Assembly (NCBI GenBank): GCA_003254905.1
Contig: QANU01006528.1
Span: 36,688-100,687 of the forward strand
Reading direction: 5' to 3'
DNA: 64,000 nt
DNA from: Nissolia schottii
Lineage: Eukaryota > Streptophyta > Magnoliopsida > Fabales > Fabaceae
Positions within the stretch are counted from its first letter, which is position 1. The number at the start of each line of letters is the position of its first letter. Of this stretch, positions 1 through 11,689 are shown in pieces. The notes under the pieces were generated by a model. It worked only from the letters and a program-made list of their open reading frames with translations. It ran no database searches and was not told where the DNA came from. The position numbers and the translations under genes were made by a program.

Positions 1-144
1 CGAATCTCGTGGATTTTCGCAAGATCACAAAACTATTACCTTGACTAGCATTGTGGAAAATAAAATTAGTGATTTAAAATTTTCAGTCTTAATAAACAAT
101 TCATATATTTATTTATTACGCGAAATATTTGTTAAAGGAAAAAA

Positions 145-2345
145 GTGAGATGTTACACTCCTCCTGGAAGAACGAAGAGTTTCCTTCTTCATACTAATAT
201 TGTTGTGTTCATCAGCTCCTCCTCCATCATGTGTACAAAAAGGTACGCATTCTTCTTCTTCTCCTCCTTCTTCTCCTTCACCTTCTTCCTATTGTTGTTG
301 TTGTTATTATTATTATTATTATTATTGTTATTATTATTATTATTATGAAGTTTCATCATTTCTCTATTTTAGTGTGTTGGTTTATATGTGTTAGGATGTT
401 GGTTTATCTGTTTTACATTGCTAATTTTTTATTTTTTAGTCGTTGGTTTTCTCAAATTAACAATGTTGATTTTTCACTATTAGCATGTTGGTTTATCTAT
501 TTTACGATGTTTTTATTGGTGTCTATTTCTAGAGTTGTTGGTTTGTTATAAGATGTTGGAATGTTGACTTTACGATGTTCGTTTATTTGTTTTGAGGTGT
601 TAGTTTCTATTATTTGTTGTTGGTTTCTGTGTAGTTATTGGTTTCGTTGTTATAAGATGTTGGCATTTAGTTTTAAAGATGTTGGTTTCCAATATGATAT
701 ATTGTTTGTTTATTAGATACATGTAGAGACTTATATGTTTATGTACTCAGAGGAGAACCTCTTATAAATATCTTTGTTTTTGCATTTTATTATGTAACGG
801 GTTTACTTATAAGAAACCAACACGTCGATAAAGAAGAAACCAAAAGGTTACTTAAAGGAAACTAACACATACGAACAATAAACCAAACATTACATGAAAA
901 GAAACCAACAGACTGCTACAATAGAAACAAGTGAACATGGATTATGTGAATTGGATTATTCTAAGTCCACATATAGTGATCAAGTATGTGATTTTGGAGG
1001 CACTTATCATGGATTTTGTAAAATCACATTCGGTAATCAAGTACGTGAATTGATCAAATTTGAGATCCACTTTGTATGCGATTATAAATTGTACAACCCC
1101 TGGATGTACTTATAGTGGAAAATTGGATCAAAAAAAGAGAATTCATCACATTACTTTAGAAAAATACATCACATACTAGAAAAAATACATTGCTAGTCCT
1201 CAACTTTAAAGAGACAAAATACAACTAAACTTGTTACATACAAGCTCTAAACTCAAGCTACTTGAGACCTATAACTATAAAAATTTACGTTCTTCCAAGG
1301 ACATAACCACATGCAATACAACACATTGCAAAATTAATTAACCCCAACTAAAGAAACATATATACTGTAATTTTCTCACAAGTTGCATTCTTCTCAAGAT
1401 TTGTGATTCTTCTACTCATTTCTTCATCCATTGCATTACCATGTGTAAAATTCACTGCATATTGATCATGTGTAGGATCCATAAGGATCTTAGTTTCTGA
1501 CTTATCAATCTTGAAAAAAGTCACATGTTATACTCGTTAGTTTCTTGAATGAGATCAAAAATAACCTATCTGATATAAGCTAATTGAACACGATCTTCAA
1601 TTAATCACAACATTAAAGTTTTAATAACAAAACTTACTATCCAATTTGGGCATCTCCCAAAATTTCTTTCAGCATTTGGCTTCATTGACCCAGATGTCAA
1701 CACCAATATCTTGTCACCGCATTTGCACAACCTATGTTGTGTTGAACTAGAAGCGAAACCATGACTTGTCATACTGTAACACAAACAACATATCACAACT
1801 GAAACAACATATTAAAAAACTAAATACTAGCATCTTATAAAGAAACCAATATCTGCACAAAAACCATCAACTAATAGCAGAAACTAATACCTTAAAAACA
1901 AATAAACCAAAATCGTAAAGTCAATATACCAACATCTTATAACAAACCAACAACTTCAGACATACACACTAGTAAAGTTGCATAAGCAAACAAAATCGTA
2001 AAAAAGATAAACCAATACGTTAATAGTGACAAACCAACAATGTTGACTTGAGGAAACCAACGTCTGAAAACTAACAAAATAGCAACGTAAAATGAAGAAC
2101 CAACATTCTAACACATACAAACCAACACACTGAAACAGAGAAACAATGAAATACTACTACTACGACTAATGATACTAATAACAATAATAATAACAACAAC
2201 ATCAACAATAATAATTAGAAGAAGAAGGTGTACCTTTTTGTACATGTGATGGAGGAGGAGCTGACAAACGCAATGATGTTGGTATGAAGAACGAAACCCT
2301 TCGTTATTGCAAGAGGAGTCCAAGGGCTTTGAAGGAGATTGAAGC
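145..2345. mobile_element. Decayed Mutator-like element with long terminal inverted repeats
   Basis: About 190-730 and 1830-2310 are long imperfect inverted copies of each other. Both arms carry the block CAGCTCCTCCTCCATCA followed by GTACAAAAAGGTAC, a TTC/TTA-rich microsatellite and many repeats of the word TGTTGGTTT. Arms of several hundred bases around a short coding remnant are the Mutator-like pattern. The outer ends and target duplication are not clear, so the borders are approximate. The core holds a GRF zinc-finger remnant (1605-1796, minus). Positions 730-1600 otherwise contain only AT-rich sequence with no supported gene. The right end lies about 400 bp upstream of the VIN3-like start codon. 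Confidence 0.7.
1605..1796 (-). pseudogene. GRF-type zinc-finger remnant inside the Mutator-like element
   Basis: A 63-codon minus-strand frame contains CKCGDKILVLTS followed by NAERNFGRCPNW. That is the C-x-C ... R-x-F-G-x-C-P layout of plant GRF zinc fingers, which often occur as free-standing, transposon-associated proteins. Only the first half of the finger is visible, there is no convincing longer frame, and it sits between the element's inverted arms. I read it as decayed transposon cargo rather than a host gene. Confidence 0.5.
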
Positions 2346-2633
2346 AATGGTTTGTCCTTGCTTCTATCTCGGTGAGTGAGAAAAAGTAAGAGTGAGAATG
2401 AGATAAAGAGAAAGAAAAAGAGTAAGAGTAAGAGTGGATCGAGAGAAGAGAAAATTATTTTTTGATTTTACTCCCACGAAATTATAAAGAATACACTAAT
2501 TTTATTTTATTTGTTTGATGTATTTTTGTCCAATACTTTGGTTCATGTATGCGTTTTAGGGGTCCACATGCACCCCTTATTAACGCATAAATTTTGCGTT
2601 TTAGCCTTCAATGCTCACACTTCATGCTCACAC

Positions 2634-2692
2634 GCTCTCTCACTCACTCACTCACTCACTCTCTCTCTCTCACACACTCTCTCTCTCCCTAA
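2634..2692 (+). repeat. CT/CA-rich microsatellite in the 5' leader of the VIN3-like gene
   Basis: The stretch is built of CTCACT, CTCTCT and CACACT units directly upstream of the first coding exon. Pyrimidine-rich leaders like this are common just downstream of plant transcription starts. I infer a 5' UTR location; no TATA box was singled out. Confidence 0.5.
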
Positions 2693-2734
2693 TCATTGCA
2701 AATACATTAGTAATGCTACGCTTCGGAGCCTGAG

Positions 2735-5700
2735 ATGAAAAAAAGTGTGCATTGTGGTTTGTGGAGAATCATGAGCGGAGAAGACAAAACTTGCAATTTT
2801 ACGGGAACCAACCCGGGCTATTCAGGTTCGCTTGTTTGCTTTATTTTATTTTATTTTATTTTATTTTTATTTCAAGTTTTCTTATTTCTGGGGTTTATGA
2901 ATTTTTCAAGCATCTCAACATTGATCGTTATTTTTTTGGCTTAGCGTTCTCTTTATTCTCCTTTGCTTAGTCGAAGGTGTTGTGCTGTTCACAATGTAGG
3001 TTATGTAAATTTCTCTTTGCTTTCTCTGGGTGTTTTTGGGTTGTCATTATTATTTTGGGACTGCTTTAATGCTTTGTTTAGTTTGGTGATTTTACTCCAC
3101 CTGTTCCTATCACATAAACATGAAACACCCAACAGAAGATGAAAAAATAAAGTGAAAAACTTGTCATTTAGAAATTTGTAACTTTCCTTTAGCAAAAGTT
3201 TATCTTGTTTCCCTTTACCGGTTTTGGGCTGTGTGGTTTGGTTCATGATGGATAAATCTCTTTGATCGGCTGGGTGATGGTGCAAGCATTGTTATGAAGC
3301 TTTGGGCATTATCAACAGGTGCAGAGATTACTTGAAAGTTTTGGAACTTGTAATTTGAATTGTGAAAATGGTAATGCAGGTGATGTAGGGTTGCCCAGAA
3401 AATTTTCAACAATTTTTTTTATTAGGTATGGTTATTGTGCTATGGAACAGTGGGTGAGAACCTTTTGTGAAGAAGATGACAAAATCTCACATTAGGTGGC
3501 TTGGTCATGTGAGAAGAACACCTGTAGAAGCCTAAGTAAGAAGAGTACATTAAGACAGAGGATTGTCGAATAGTTATAGGTAAAGAGAGACTAAGAATGT
3601 TTGCAAAACCGTTAAGAAAAATGAAAATTTAAATGTTGCCATTTGGCAAAGAAGCCATGGTTTATGATGGGATATAATGGGTTCCGTTTGATCCTTGTAG
3701 CTAATCCTACTTAGTGGAAAACTGTTTGGTACTTGTTGTTCATGGTTATTGTTTTGTGACTGCTGCTATGCTACTGTGCCTGTATATGAGGATTAGTTTT
3801 AACTCTTATGGCACCTCCTTCACTTCCAAAGGGAAGAGATTGTAAGTTTGATAACTACTTCTTGTCTCGGTGCTCTGTTCATATTGAGAAAAATTAGGAA
3901 ATATGGGAGATAAAAGAAGTGCTTAGCTAGATCTACTCAAATTCGCAATACTGCATTGTGGCTGGGGACTAAAGCGGACGAAATTGTTTGAGGTTAATGG
4001 AACTGAGAACCTTATGTTTCTTGATATTTAGTTTGACATTTGTGAGGGGATTAAATTTTTAATAGTCTATTGCTATCCTTAAGTTATTTATTCTTGAATT
4101 AAGTCTAATACATAGTTTGACAGTATTTCTTTTCTGGTGTGCATCTGCAGGCTGCAGCACATACTCATAAATACTTGCAGATTTTGTCGTCTTTATTTTT
4201 TATTTTAAATAAAAGTTGTTCTAAATTAAGGCATCTTGTTTATAGATATTTTTGGCAGATGAGGAATTGAATGTTTGATTTGCTGGAGGACAGCGATTGG
4301 CATTGTAAATTTATTTTCAGATTTCCATTTAGTCTCATAGAACTTCATGTAGTTGCTAGTGGAAGATAATGAAGTTCAACCTAAGAATGCTGTTCATATT
4401 TCAATGCAGGTTTCCTTCTTGACCCTGCAAAATGTAGTGTGCTGAGTTTGCAAGAGAAACAAAGTCTAGTCCATGAGATTGCTCGACAGTCAAATGATGC
4501 CCCAAATATGCTCCGTTCCCTTACACGCAGGGAACTTCTAGAAATAATCTGTGCTGAATTAGGCAAGGAGAGGAAGTACACAGGATACACCAAGAGTCAA
4601 ATGATAGAGTATCTTCTTAAGATAATTTCTAAGAAATCCAAGTTGCACGTCATCCAAAATACTATTGCCAATTCTCCTGCCAAAAGTTGTACTGGTTCTA
4701 AAAGGAAAAATGGACGACCATCTCAAGACTTAGATCATGTTCCTCCGGAGAATAGTGAAGAGGAAATGGTGAAAATCTTATTGTGTCAGAATGTTGCATG
4801 CAAAGCTACGTTGAATCCAGAAGATTCTTTTTGCAAGAGATGCTCTTGTTGCATTTGTCATTGTTATGATGATAACAAGGATCCTAGTTTGTGGTTGACT
4901 TGCAGTTCTGATCATCCCAGTGAGGAGTCATGTGGAATGTCATGCCATTTGCAATGTGCTTTGAGTAATCAAATGTCTGGCATTTTGAAGAGCAGTTGTG
5001 GTGTAAAGTTGGATGGAAGCTTCTCCTGTGTTTCTTGTGGAAAAATTAATGAATTAATGAGGTAAGTAGGTCATATTCTTTCTTTTTACATGTATATACA
5101 TATACAAGTAAAATATGCATGTATACATACACTTGTACTCTCTTACATGTGCAAACTCACAGAAATCCCATTTATTACTTTTCATCTGTTCATATGTTGA
5201 TGGGGAAACTTATGCACTAAAGAAGTGTTATTCTAAGACTAATATTGATTTATGTGCAGTAGTTTGAGGCTCCTTGTGTAAAATTCACTTGGTAAGCAAT
5301 CCCACATAAATAACTGATAGCATATTTGCGCCTGTGTACATGTGTATGTACTATGGACTGAGACCAATCAGTCTGAATGAAATACTTGTGTGTGTGTGCA
5401 TGTGAACATTCATTCGAATGTGTCATGTGCTATCTAGAGTTGGCTGCTAATTAGATAAGAACTTAAGATTGCATGGATTACTTTGAGCATAAACCAAGTT
5501 GCTAAACAAATATTAACTCATTTAGCTGAAATTATAATATACAGACACATACATGTGTTTCATCTACCACTCCCTCCCGGCTGTAAATAGAAGAGTTTAG
5601 AATGGTGTACTCATGCAACTCTTCATTTGGAGTGGCATTTGACTATTTGAATGAACATTTGCATTTTACAGGACATGGCGGAAACAATTATTGGTCGCCA

Positions 5701-7620
5701 AAGAAGCAAGAAGAGTGGATATACTCTCTTTGCGAGTAACCTTGGCTCACAGAATTCTTATCAGAACAGAAGTATACAAGGAAGTACAGAAGATTGTAGA
5801 AACTGCTCTCAAGTTACTGGACAATGAAGTGGGACCTCTGGATGATGTACGTGCAAGCATGACACGGGGTATTGTGAGCAGGCTCTCGTGCGGTGCTGAG
5901 GTTCAGAAGTTGTGCTCCAATGCAATTGAATGTTTTGATTCAAAGTTTTCTGACCTCTTCTCTAATTGTGTGGAAAAGAAAGATGTACCAAGTAAGTTTT
6001 CTTTTTCTAAAATCACCAGCTGATTGAGCTTAAATTTGCTAGGCAGAACCAGAAGTTATCTGATTTTCAATTTAAATTCAAAATGCAAACGGCCTTGATA
6101 CAATATTATAGCAAATAGATGTTGGCGTTCTTGAAAATTTGGATCCAGAATTGAATTTATAAGTATTTCATTTGAATTAGAGTACTTAACTCTCACCAAA
6201 GGCTTGATAAAGCTGCAGGAGAAGTGAAATTTGGAGGATGCAGATGAGAACTAAATTATTTTACTTTTCTTCAACTAATTCGTATAGCAGAGATGGAAAT
6301 TTAAATTGATTAAACCTTCCAAGGCCAAGATAGGCATAAATTTATTGAGTAGAATGGGATTGTATTCTTTCTATAGTTTTATGACGTAATGTGTGAACTG
6401 TGAAGGCATAGAAGTAAATTTATCGAACCATAAACTAACTGTTTTGTTTTGATTGATACATGTATCCCTTTCACCTTATTTTTCTGCAGTAAAAAATAAA
6501 AATAAAAAAATCACAGGATAGAATGAAAATAAGTTTTAGTCTATTATCCCTCCTCTGTAAGCACTTTCCCAACAAACTATTATGAATAGTTTTAGTCCTT
6601 AGTTTCATTTTCCACACAATCACTTCATCTGCATTTCATGGTGAGCAAATATCATCAGCAGATACCAACACAGATCTTGTTATACTTTCTTGTATTATTA
6701 GTTAATTTAGCTTTCCAACTGACCTACACTGATCAGGCATCTTGTGATTTATTTTGGCAGCGTGCTCTATCCGATTTGAAGAGTGTCTTCCTACCTCAGT
6801 GGTCATTGTGGTCGAATACGAAGATAAACTTTTAAAGAATTTCCTAGGCTGCAGGCTTTGGCACAGAATATCAACAATTGACTACCCTGAGCAACCCACC
6901 TTCATTGTTTTGAGGCCTGAGAAGAGATTCAAGATAGAAAATCTCCATCCTTCAACTGAGTATTTTTGCAAGGCCTCACTATTCAGCAGCATGGGGATTC
7001 TGGGTGCTGCTGAAGGTAAATGGGTTACACCACCTTGTGAGCCTACAAATTCTCTTTCAAATGTTATTAGGCGTTGCAGTGATCATTCATCTGCATGGTC
7101 ACCTCAAAGATCTCCAGTTACAAATGTGCACAAATGTGCGCAGAACAGAATTAAGATAACTGCTGAGAAAAATCATCAGGTGGTAGAATCTGCCAACTCT
7201 CACATAAAGCTGTCCTCCGGAGACAGCATCAGGGGAAGCTTTGAAGAGTTCCTTTCCCGGCCTCCACCTGTATTTGGGCCTTTTTCGCATAAAAACTTCG
7301 TTGCAGTTTCGCCGCCGGCACCTTCCCAATCCAATGAGATGAGGCAACTTAGTGCATTGGCTTATAGGAACCGCTTGAAGGAACATGATTACGAGCATTC
7401 CGTCAGGGCGGTGAAATGGTTAGAGCATCTAGGACACATCGACGAAATCTTCAGAATACGATTTCTCACCTGGTTCAGCCTCAAGGCTACACAGCAGGAG
7501 AGAAGAGTGGTTAGTGCTTTTGTTGATGCATTGATGGATGACCCGGCAAGCTTAGCAGACCAGCTTATACACACTTTCTCGGACGAGATATGCTCCGAGC
7601 AAAAAACCCTAGTGGGATGA
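2735..7620 (+). CDS. VIL: VIN3-like (VEL/VIL) PHD-finger protein, vernalization-PRC2 accessory factor
   Basis: Four coding exons, 2735-2825, 4410-5061, 5672-5991 and 6761-7620, join in phase to 640 codons. A second in-frame ATG at 2771 would give 628 and may be the real start. Domain order is that of the VIN3/VRN5/VEL1 family. There is an N-terminal region with [19 protein letters not shown], then a basic patch (KRKNGR). A Cys-rich PHD-type finger follows at about residues 152-247 ([21 protein letters not shown]), then a fibronectin type III domain at about 355-445. The C-terminal VEL domain is at about 565-635 ([21 protein letters not shown]). Family members join Polycomb repressive complex 2 in the nucleus and help deposit H3K27me3, classically at FLC. 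The linker before the VEL domain is short. Subfamily (VIN3, VEL1 or VRN5) is not resolved. Intron 1 is 1.6 kb and contains LINE debris. Confidence 0.92.
2842..2870 (+). repeat. (TTTTA)n microsatellite in VIN3-like intron 1
   Basis: About six TTTTA-type units lie just downstream of the exon 1 donor (GTTCGC at 2826). Simple sequence only. Confidence 0.7.
3475..3720 (+). mobile_element. 3'-end fragment of a non-LTR (LINE) retrotransposon in intron 1
   Basis: Degenerate translation gives pieces resembling the end of plant L1-type ORF2: a [13 protein letters not shown]-like stretch from about 3495, then a basic region and a final Trp-containing segment. Stops and frameshifts are frequent. The same terminal motif is recognisable near 31310, 33400 and 46500, so this is one old family scattered through the window. 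Orientation matches the host gene. Confidence 0.5.
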
Positions 7621-8180
7621 GATAAGCTCATATGGTGCTTAGATATATATTTAGTCATATATGTACTTTGTGGGAGTTGTAAATGGCAGTCATGGATGAA
7701 AGTTTTTCAATGGGTTGCATTAGTTCATGGTCTTTTGCCAACTTAGTTCCGGTTATGGATTGATCAGTGGACTTATTGTTTGATATATATCCCACTCCAA
7801 TAGTGCTCCAGCTCAAGGTCTTGAAAACTTAAAATCAGTTTTTGAACTCAATTGCGATTAAGCTTCAGTTGTATTATATAATATAGAATATATAAATAAG
7901 TATTGTTCATAAACGCAATATAATTTCCGTGCACATTAAATAAACAGTTGCACAGCCTAATTGCTGAGGTGGCTGATAGCTTGGTACCATGTTACTTCAC
8001 TTTTAGATAGCGTTTGATTTTTGTCCAAAGATAAACATTGAGGATATAAACATTTTTGGTGAATAAGACTAGGGCAAAAAAATTTAAAATTGTTCGTGTC
8101 TCAAGATTCAGGAAACATGTATCTATTGTTCTACTGCCTCCATCTTTTCAGTTTCAGAATAGAAACCAAATACTATATTA
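7621..8180. other. 3' flank of the VIN3-like gene, no gene seen
   Basis: AT-rich sequence after the stop codon, presumably 3' UTR followed by spacer. Nothing recognisable on either strand. Confidence 0.4.
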
Positions 8181-8189
8181 AGTCACCAC

Positions 8190-8590
8190 TTTGAGCATTT
8201 CTTCACCAAACTTAGAGAACATTTTGTAACCAAAAACAATAGTTAAGGCTCCCGGTTTGAGTTGATCGATCCTTGGCAAGTTTAATGGACCTAGAACCAA
8301 CAATTGAACTAGCACTAGCAGTTTAATTGCCTTGCCATGACTGACCAGTAGTCCAATTTCCAATTCAATCGGTCCAAGCAGCCTGTTCAATCTGATTTTT
8401 GTATTTATCAACATTTTCAGTTTATTTCAATTTTGTCTTGTAAATCATTTTAACACCAATAGTATTATGCCAAAGATCTGTCAACTCCTCAGTGATGATT
8501 TTTTCTATGGCCCAAATTTCTTTCGCCATGGCCTTTTGCCAGTTTTGTCTTTTAAGAGAAGCATCAAATCAAGGGTCATAAGATCGCACA
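8190..8590 (-). mobile_element. Copia-type retrotransposon reverse transcriptase fragment
   Basis: On the minus strand, 8590 downward reads as broken copia polymerase. A WQKAMAKEIWAIEK-like segment is followed by EELTDLWHN and then VKMIYKTKLK with a DKYK motif, matching the start of the copia RT domain (W-x-x-A-M-x-x-E-I ... G-x-K-W-V-Y-K-x-K ... Y-K-A-R). Stops interrupt it and no LTRs are visible nearby. It sits in the spacer between two convergent genes. Positions 8590-9144 show nothing else apart from a G-rich run near 8935-8955. Confidence 0.6.
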
Positions 8591-9144
8591 ATCTATGAAT
8601 ATAGCAAAATGCTTATGTAACCTTAAATTGATCCATTCCTATTATCTTATTATCCACACATCCATTTTTGTCTCCATAACGTTATCAATTAAACTCAAAA
8701 TGTTTAACTCATTTGATAAAGTTAAACCGGAAGGTGCATTAAGTTGCCTGTTGATATTTGCGAAATTGGTCAAAGAGTTTCAGGTTTCTAAAAATCGAAA
8801 CACCTGATGACACCGCACCAAAATAATAATCTCTTGCAGGTGTGACCAGAAAGAAGAAAATAATCACACCAGAGAATATTTCAAAACCATCCCGTTTTGG
8901 TCAACAATTTCTAAAATAACCACAAACAGGAGAGGGTGAAGGGGGGAGGGGGGGCGCTTGGCATTCACTTATGCAATGACTTCTTATCTAACCTTACATT
9001 TTCTTAACTGGTTGGAGTTGGACATTCTTTCCCTTGGTAACATCATGATGAACCCCTTCATAAAACTTCAAGCAGCCATCATAATACACCATTATTTCCC
9101 TTACCAACATCATGATGGGCCATTCATGAAACTCCCAGCCACCA

Positions 9145-10775
9145 TCACACATTTTCTGCAGCGTTAGCAGCTTCATTAGCAGCTTCAGAGAATGCAGCAG
9201 CCAAGTACTCAGCAAGGCTTGGTTCAGGGCCCGGTTTGACTGAAGCAGCAGACGATTCGTCCCCTTTCTTACTTGCTGATTTTGAAGTCCATGATTTTGA
9301 ACTCTCAGGCTTATATAAAGAAGCTTCTGTTGCCTTCCATATTACAGGTATCAAAAGCTTCCATGGATCTTCAACCATGGACCTCTTGTAAAACCGATTA
9401 GGACCACGGGCTCTGTCCTCGTTGGACCAACTTCCATGAGAACTCGGTGGTCCCCGTCCCCTACCCCGTCCTGAAACAGGACTTCTGGTGCTCTGCCAAA
9501 AGCCCCTGCCTCTCCCAGGACTAGGACCGGGACTGTTCCTGTATCCTGGAGAAGGATTTGGACTGTGGCCAGGGCCAGGTCGGTGAATTATGCCCTGTCC
9601 AGAGTTATATAATGGAGCACGAGACAATTCAAATCTAGGACTTGGATGCGTGCCACCAGCCGGTGGACAGAATGGTAAGTTATAGAGAGGAGGGCCTCTA
9701 GGTACATTCCAAACCGGGTTTCTATAAGGTGGTGTTGATACTTGAGTGGGATAGGGAGTCATATGAGGATTTGTTGATTCTGTAATTTCAATGAATGAGA
9801 ATTGTCAGACATGAAAAGGAAAAGGCAAATCTAGATGGTGATCAGTGTACGTGAGAGAAACTCTAGGCAGATAATAACAAAGAACACAATATTATAACAA
9901 AATACAATATCTCGTAAAGGCAATGCTGCACATGTCAATTCAACAATTGTATAATAAGAAATGACTAGACAAGCGTGTCACAAATTAAAGAGTAAATTAA
10001 AGTTTTGGTCCTTGAAACATTGGGATTGTATCAACTGAATCCTTAGAAAATTATTAAAATTGATGTCCAAGCTTGACTCAACCAAGTCTTTTAGGGTAAA
10101 TTGAGTCAATCGCGGGAGGATTGAACTTCCCTCTTGATTGAGTAAAACTTTTTCAGTACTAAAAATGCAAATTGTAGTCAATTGATGTACAGAACCTTCT
10201 GAGAAGGTGAGAACTAAATCAATATAAACTTAATATTTGAGTTCAAAAAAAGAAAATCACTTTAGTACATACTAAAGGATATCAGAACTCACAGGAAAAA
10301 TGGTCCTTATTGCAGTGTGTATTGATGTAAGACGCGTAACATCAACATAAAGTAGGTTTAGTCGCTCAATGTTGCAAGAATCTATCACGGATTGGTTTGG
10401 TACTTATAAAGACCATCTCAAACTAATGGATCACGTACCAATTTTAAGCAAACAGCTACAGCTAGACATAACAGTACCTGGATGAGGTGATGAAAATCGT
10501 GCCACAGGAGGATTGACAAAATTTGGAGTGAAATAATCTGGTGCAGTCTGCATACGAGGGTTGTTCCTTTTGTTGGAAGAGAATGCATTCATTGGATCAG
10601 TATAAAAGTCAAATCTTGAAGCAGCCTGTGAAGGGGTAGTCGAAGGGGTTTCGTTCAGGGGATTTGAGAGAAGACCTGGCATCCCAGAACCTTCGACAAC
10701 ACCAGAATCTTCAGCTAGATCAGCCTGCTCACGCATTTCTTTGAGTCTTTTCTTTCTTTTCTCTGAATCCTCCAT
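9145..10775 (-). CDS. SIC: SICKLE-like proline/glycine-rich nuclear protein
   Basis: Two coding exons (10775-10478 and 9779-9145) join in phase to 310 codons. The N-terminus begins MEDSEKRKKRLKEMREQA, then LLSNPLNETPS and SRFDFYTDPMNAF. This matches the conserved start of Arabidopsis SICKLE as I recall it. The middle is Pro/Gly/Arg-rich with GRGRGFW and GRGRGRGP boxes. The tail has a conserved block (VEDPWKLL) and ends in an Ala/Glu-rich helix (LAEYLAAAFSEAANEAANAA). SICKLE is a nuclear protein affecting microRNA levels and intron or lariat RNA metabolism; molecular activity is not readable from this sequence. The ATG is 6 bases after a clean acceptor, implying a 5' UTR intron. Convergent with the VIN3-like gene. 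Confidence 0.85.
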
Positions 10776-10781
10776 GTAAAC

Positions 10782-11305
10782 CTAAGAATGAAAAGAAGAA
10801 ATTAAAGCCACAAACCACAAAGACAGCCATTACCTATTCAATACACCCATTACCTATTTGAGAAAATGCCAAAGACATCATAGAGAAATAAGAACTCGTT
10901 CGTTCCAAAACACTAGAAAATAGAAATGAAACCACAAAATGGTGGTATTCCCCCCCCCCCTCTTTTGCAGAAAAACTTGAACCCACAAAGATAGCTACTT
11001 TACAATAAGTTAAGAGCAAGAAAATCTCATAAATGAGGCTTCCAACAAGTAACAAGCATTGAGATAAATCCCCAGACCAGATTCTGATACCTTTGAGTTG
11101 AGACTGTCTCGGTAAAAATTAACAAAAGCAGTCCTTAAAATTCACGAGTGCCGTAGTGCAAGAATGAACCAAACTATAATGACTAAAGCAGAAAACAAAA
11201 TTGAAGATTAAATTTCAGAACCCTAAATACCAAGTACAGAACCCGAAAATAGTTACGAGAGGGAACAGCATGATAATCATACCCAAACTGAAAATTGAAA
11301 CACAC
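10782..11305 (-). other. Probable 5' UTR intron of the SICKLE gene
   Basis: On the minus strand a donor (CCCAG|GTGTG, exon ending at 11306) and a pyrimidine-rich acceptor (TTCTTAG|G, exon resuming at 10781) bracket 524 bases just before the ATG at 10775. Leader introns are common in plant housekeeping genes and often raise expression. No transcript evidence is available here. A C10 homopolymer lies near 10951-10960. Confidence 0.55.
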
Positions 11306-11330
11306 CTGGGCGGGCTTTCAACAGGTGAAG

Positions 11331-11361
11331 CAGAAGAAGAAGAAGAAGAAGAAGAAGAAGA
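11331..11361. repeat. (GAA)n microsatellite in the SICKLE leader
   Basis: About ten GAA units (CTT on the transcribed minus strand) fall within the inferred first UTR exon. Simple sequence, probably polymorphic. Confidence 0.8.
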
Positions 11362-11689
11362 AACAAATAATAAGAACTCAACAAACAACAATTTTGTTTC
11401 GCCGGGTTGTGGAGAAACGCAGAAAGAGCATGGCAGAAGGAAGAGTGGGGCGTGAAGGATTTTTCAGTAAAACGGAAATGATTTCAACTTATAACTTTGT
11501 AGAAGACTCTTTTATCCCGGTTAATTTTAAAATGTTACGAATGATGCTCTAATTGATTCCTTGAATTTTTCAACTTTTTACATGAGTCCTTTATAAGAAA
11601 AAAAAAAATTCTAATTCATCATTGAACAAATATTTTATTATAATAAAAATTACTTGAAATTTGACAAATAGTGAGTTAAAACAAAGTCA

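Noticed and set aside
145-551. Poly-Leu/Ile/Tyr frames near the left edge
   Set aside because: Translations of the TTA/TTG microsatellite in the inverted arm.
894-1115. 73-codon plus-strand frame in the Mutator-like element
   Set aside because: No motif recognised. It starts within AAACCAACA repeats of the inverted arm and is likely chance.
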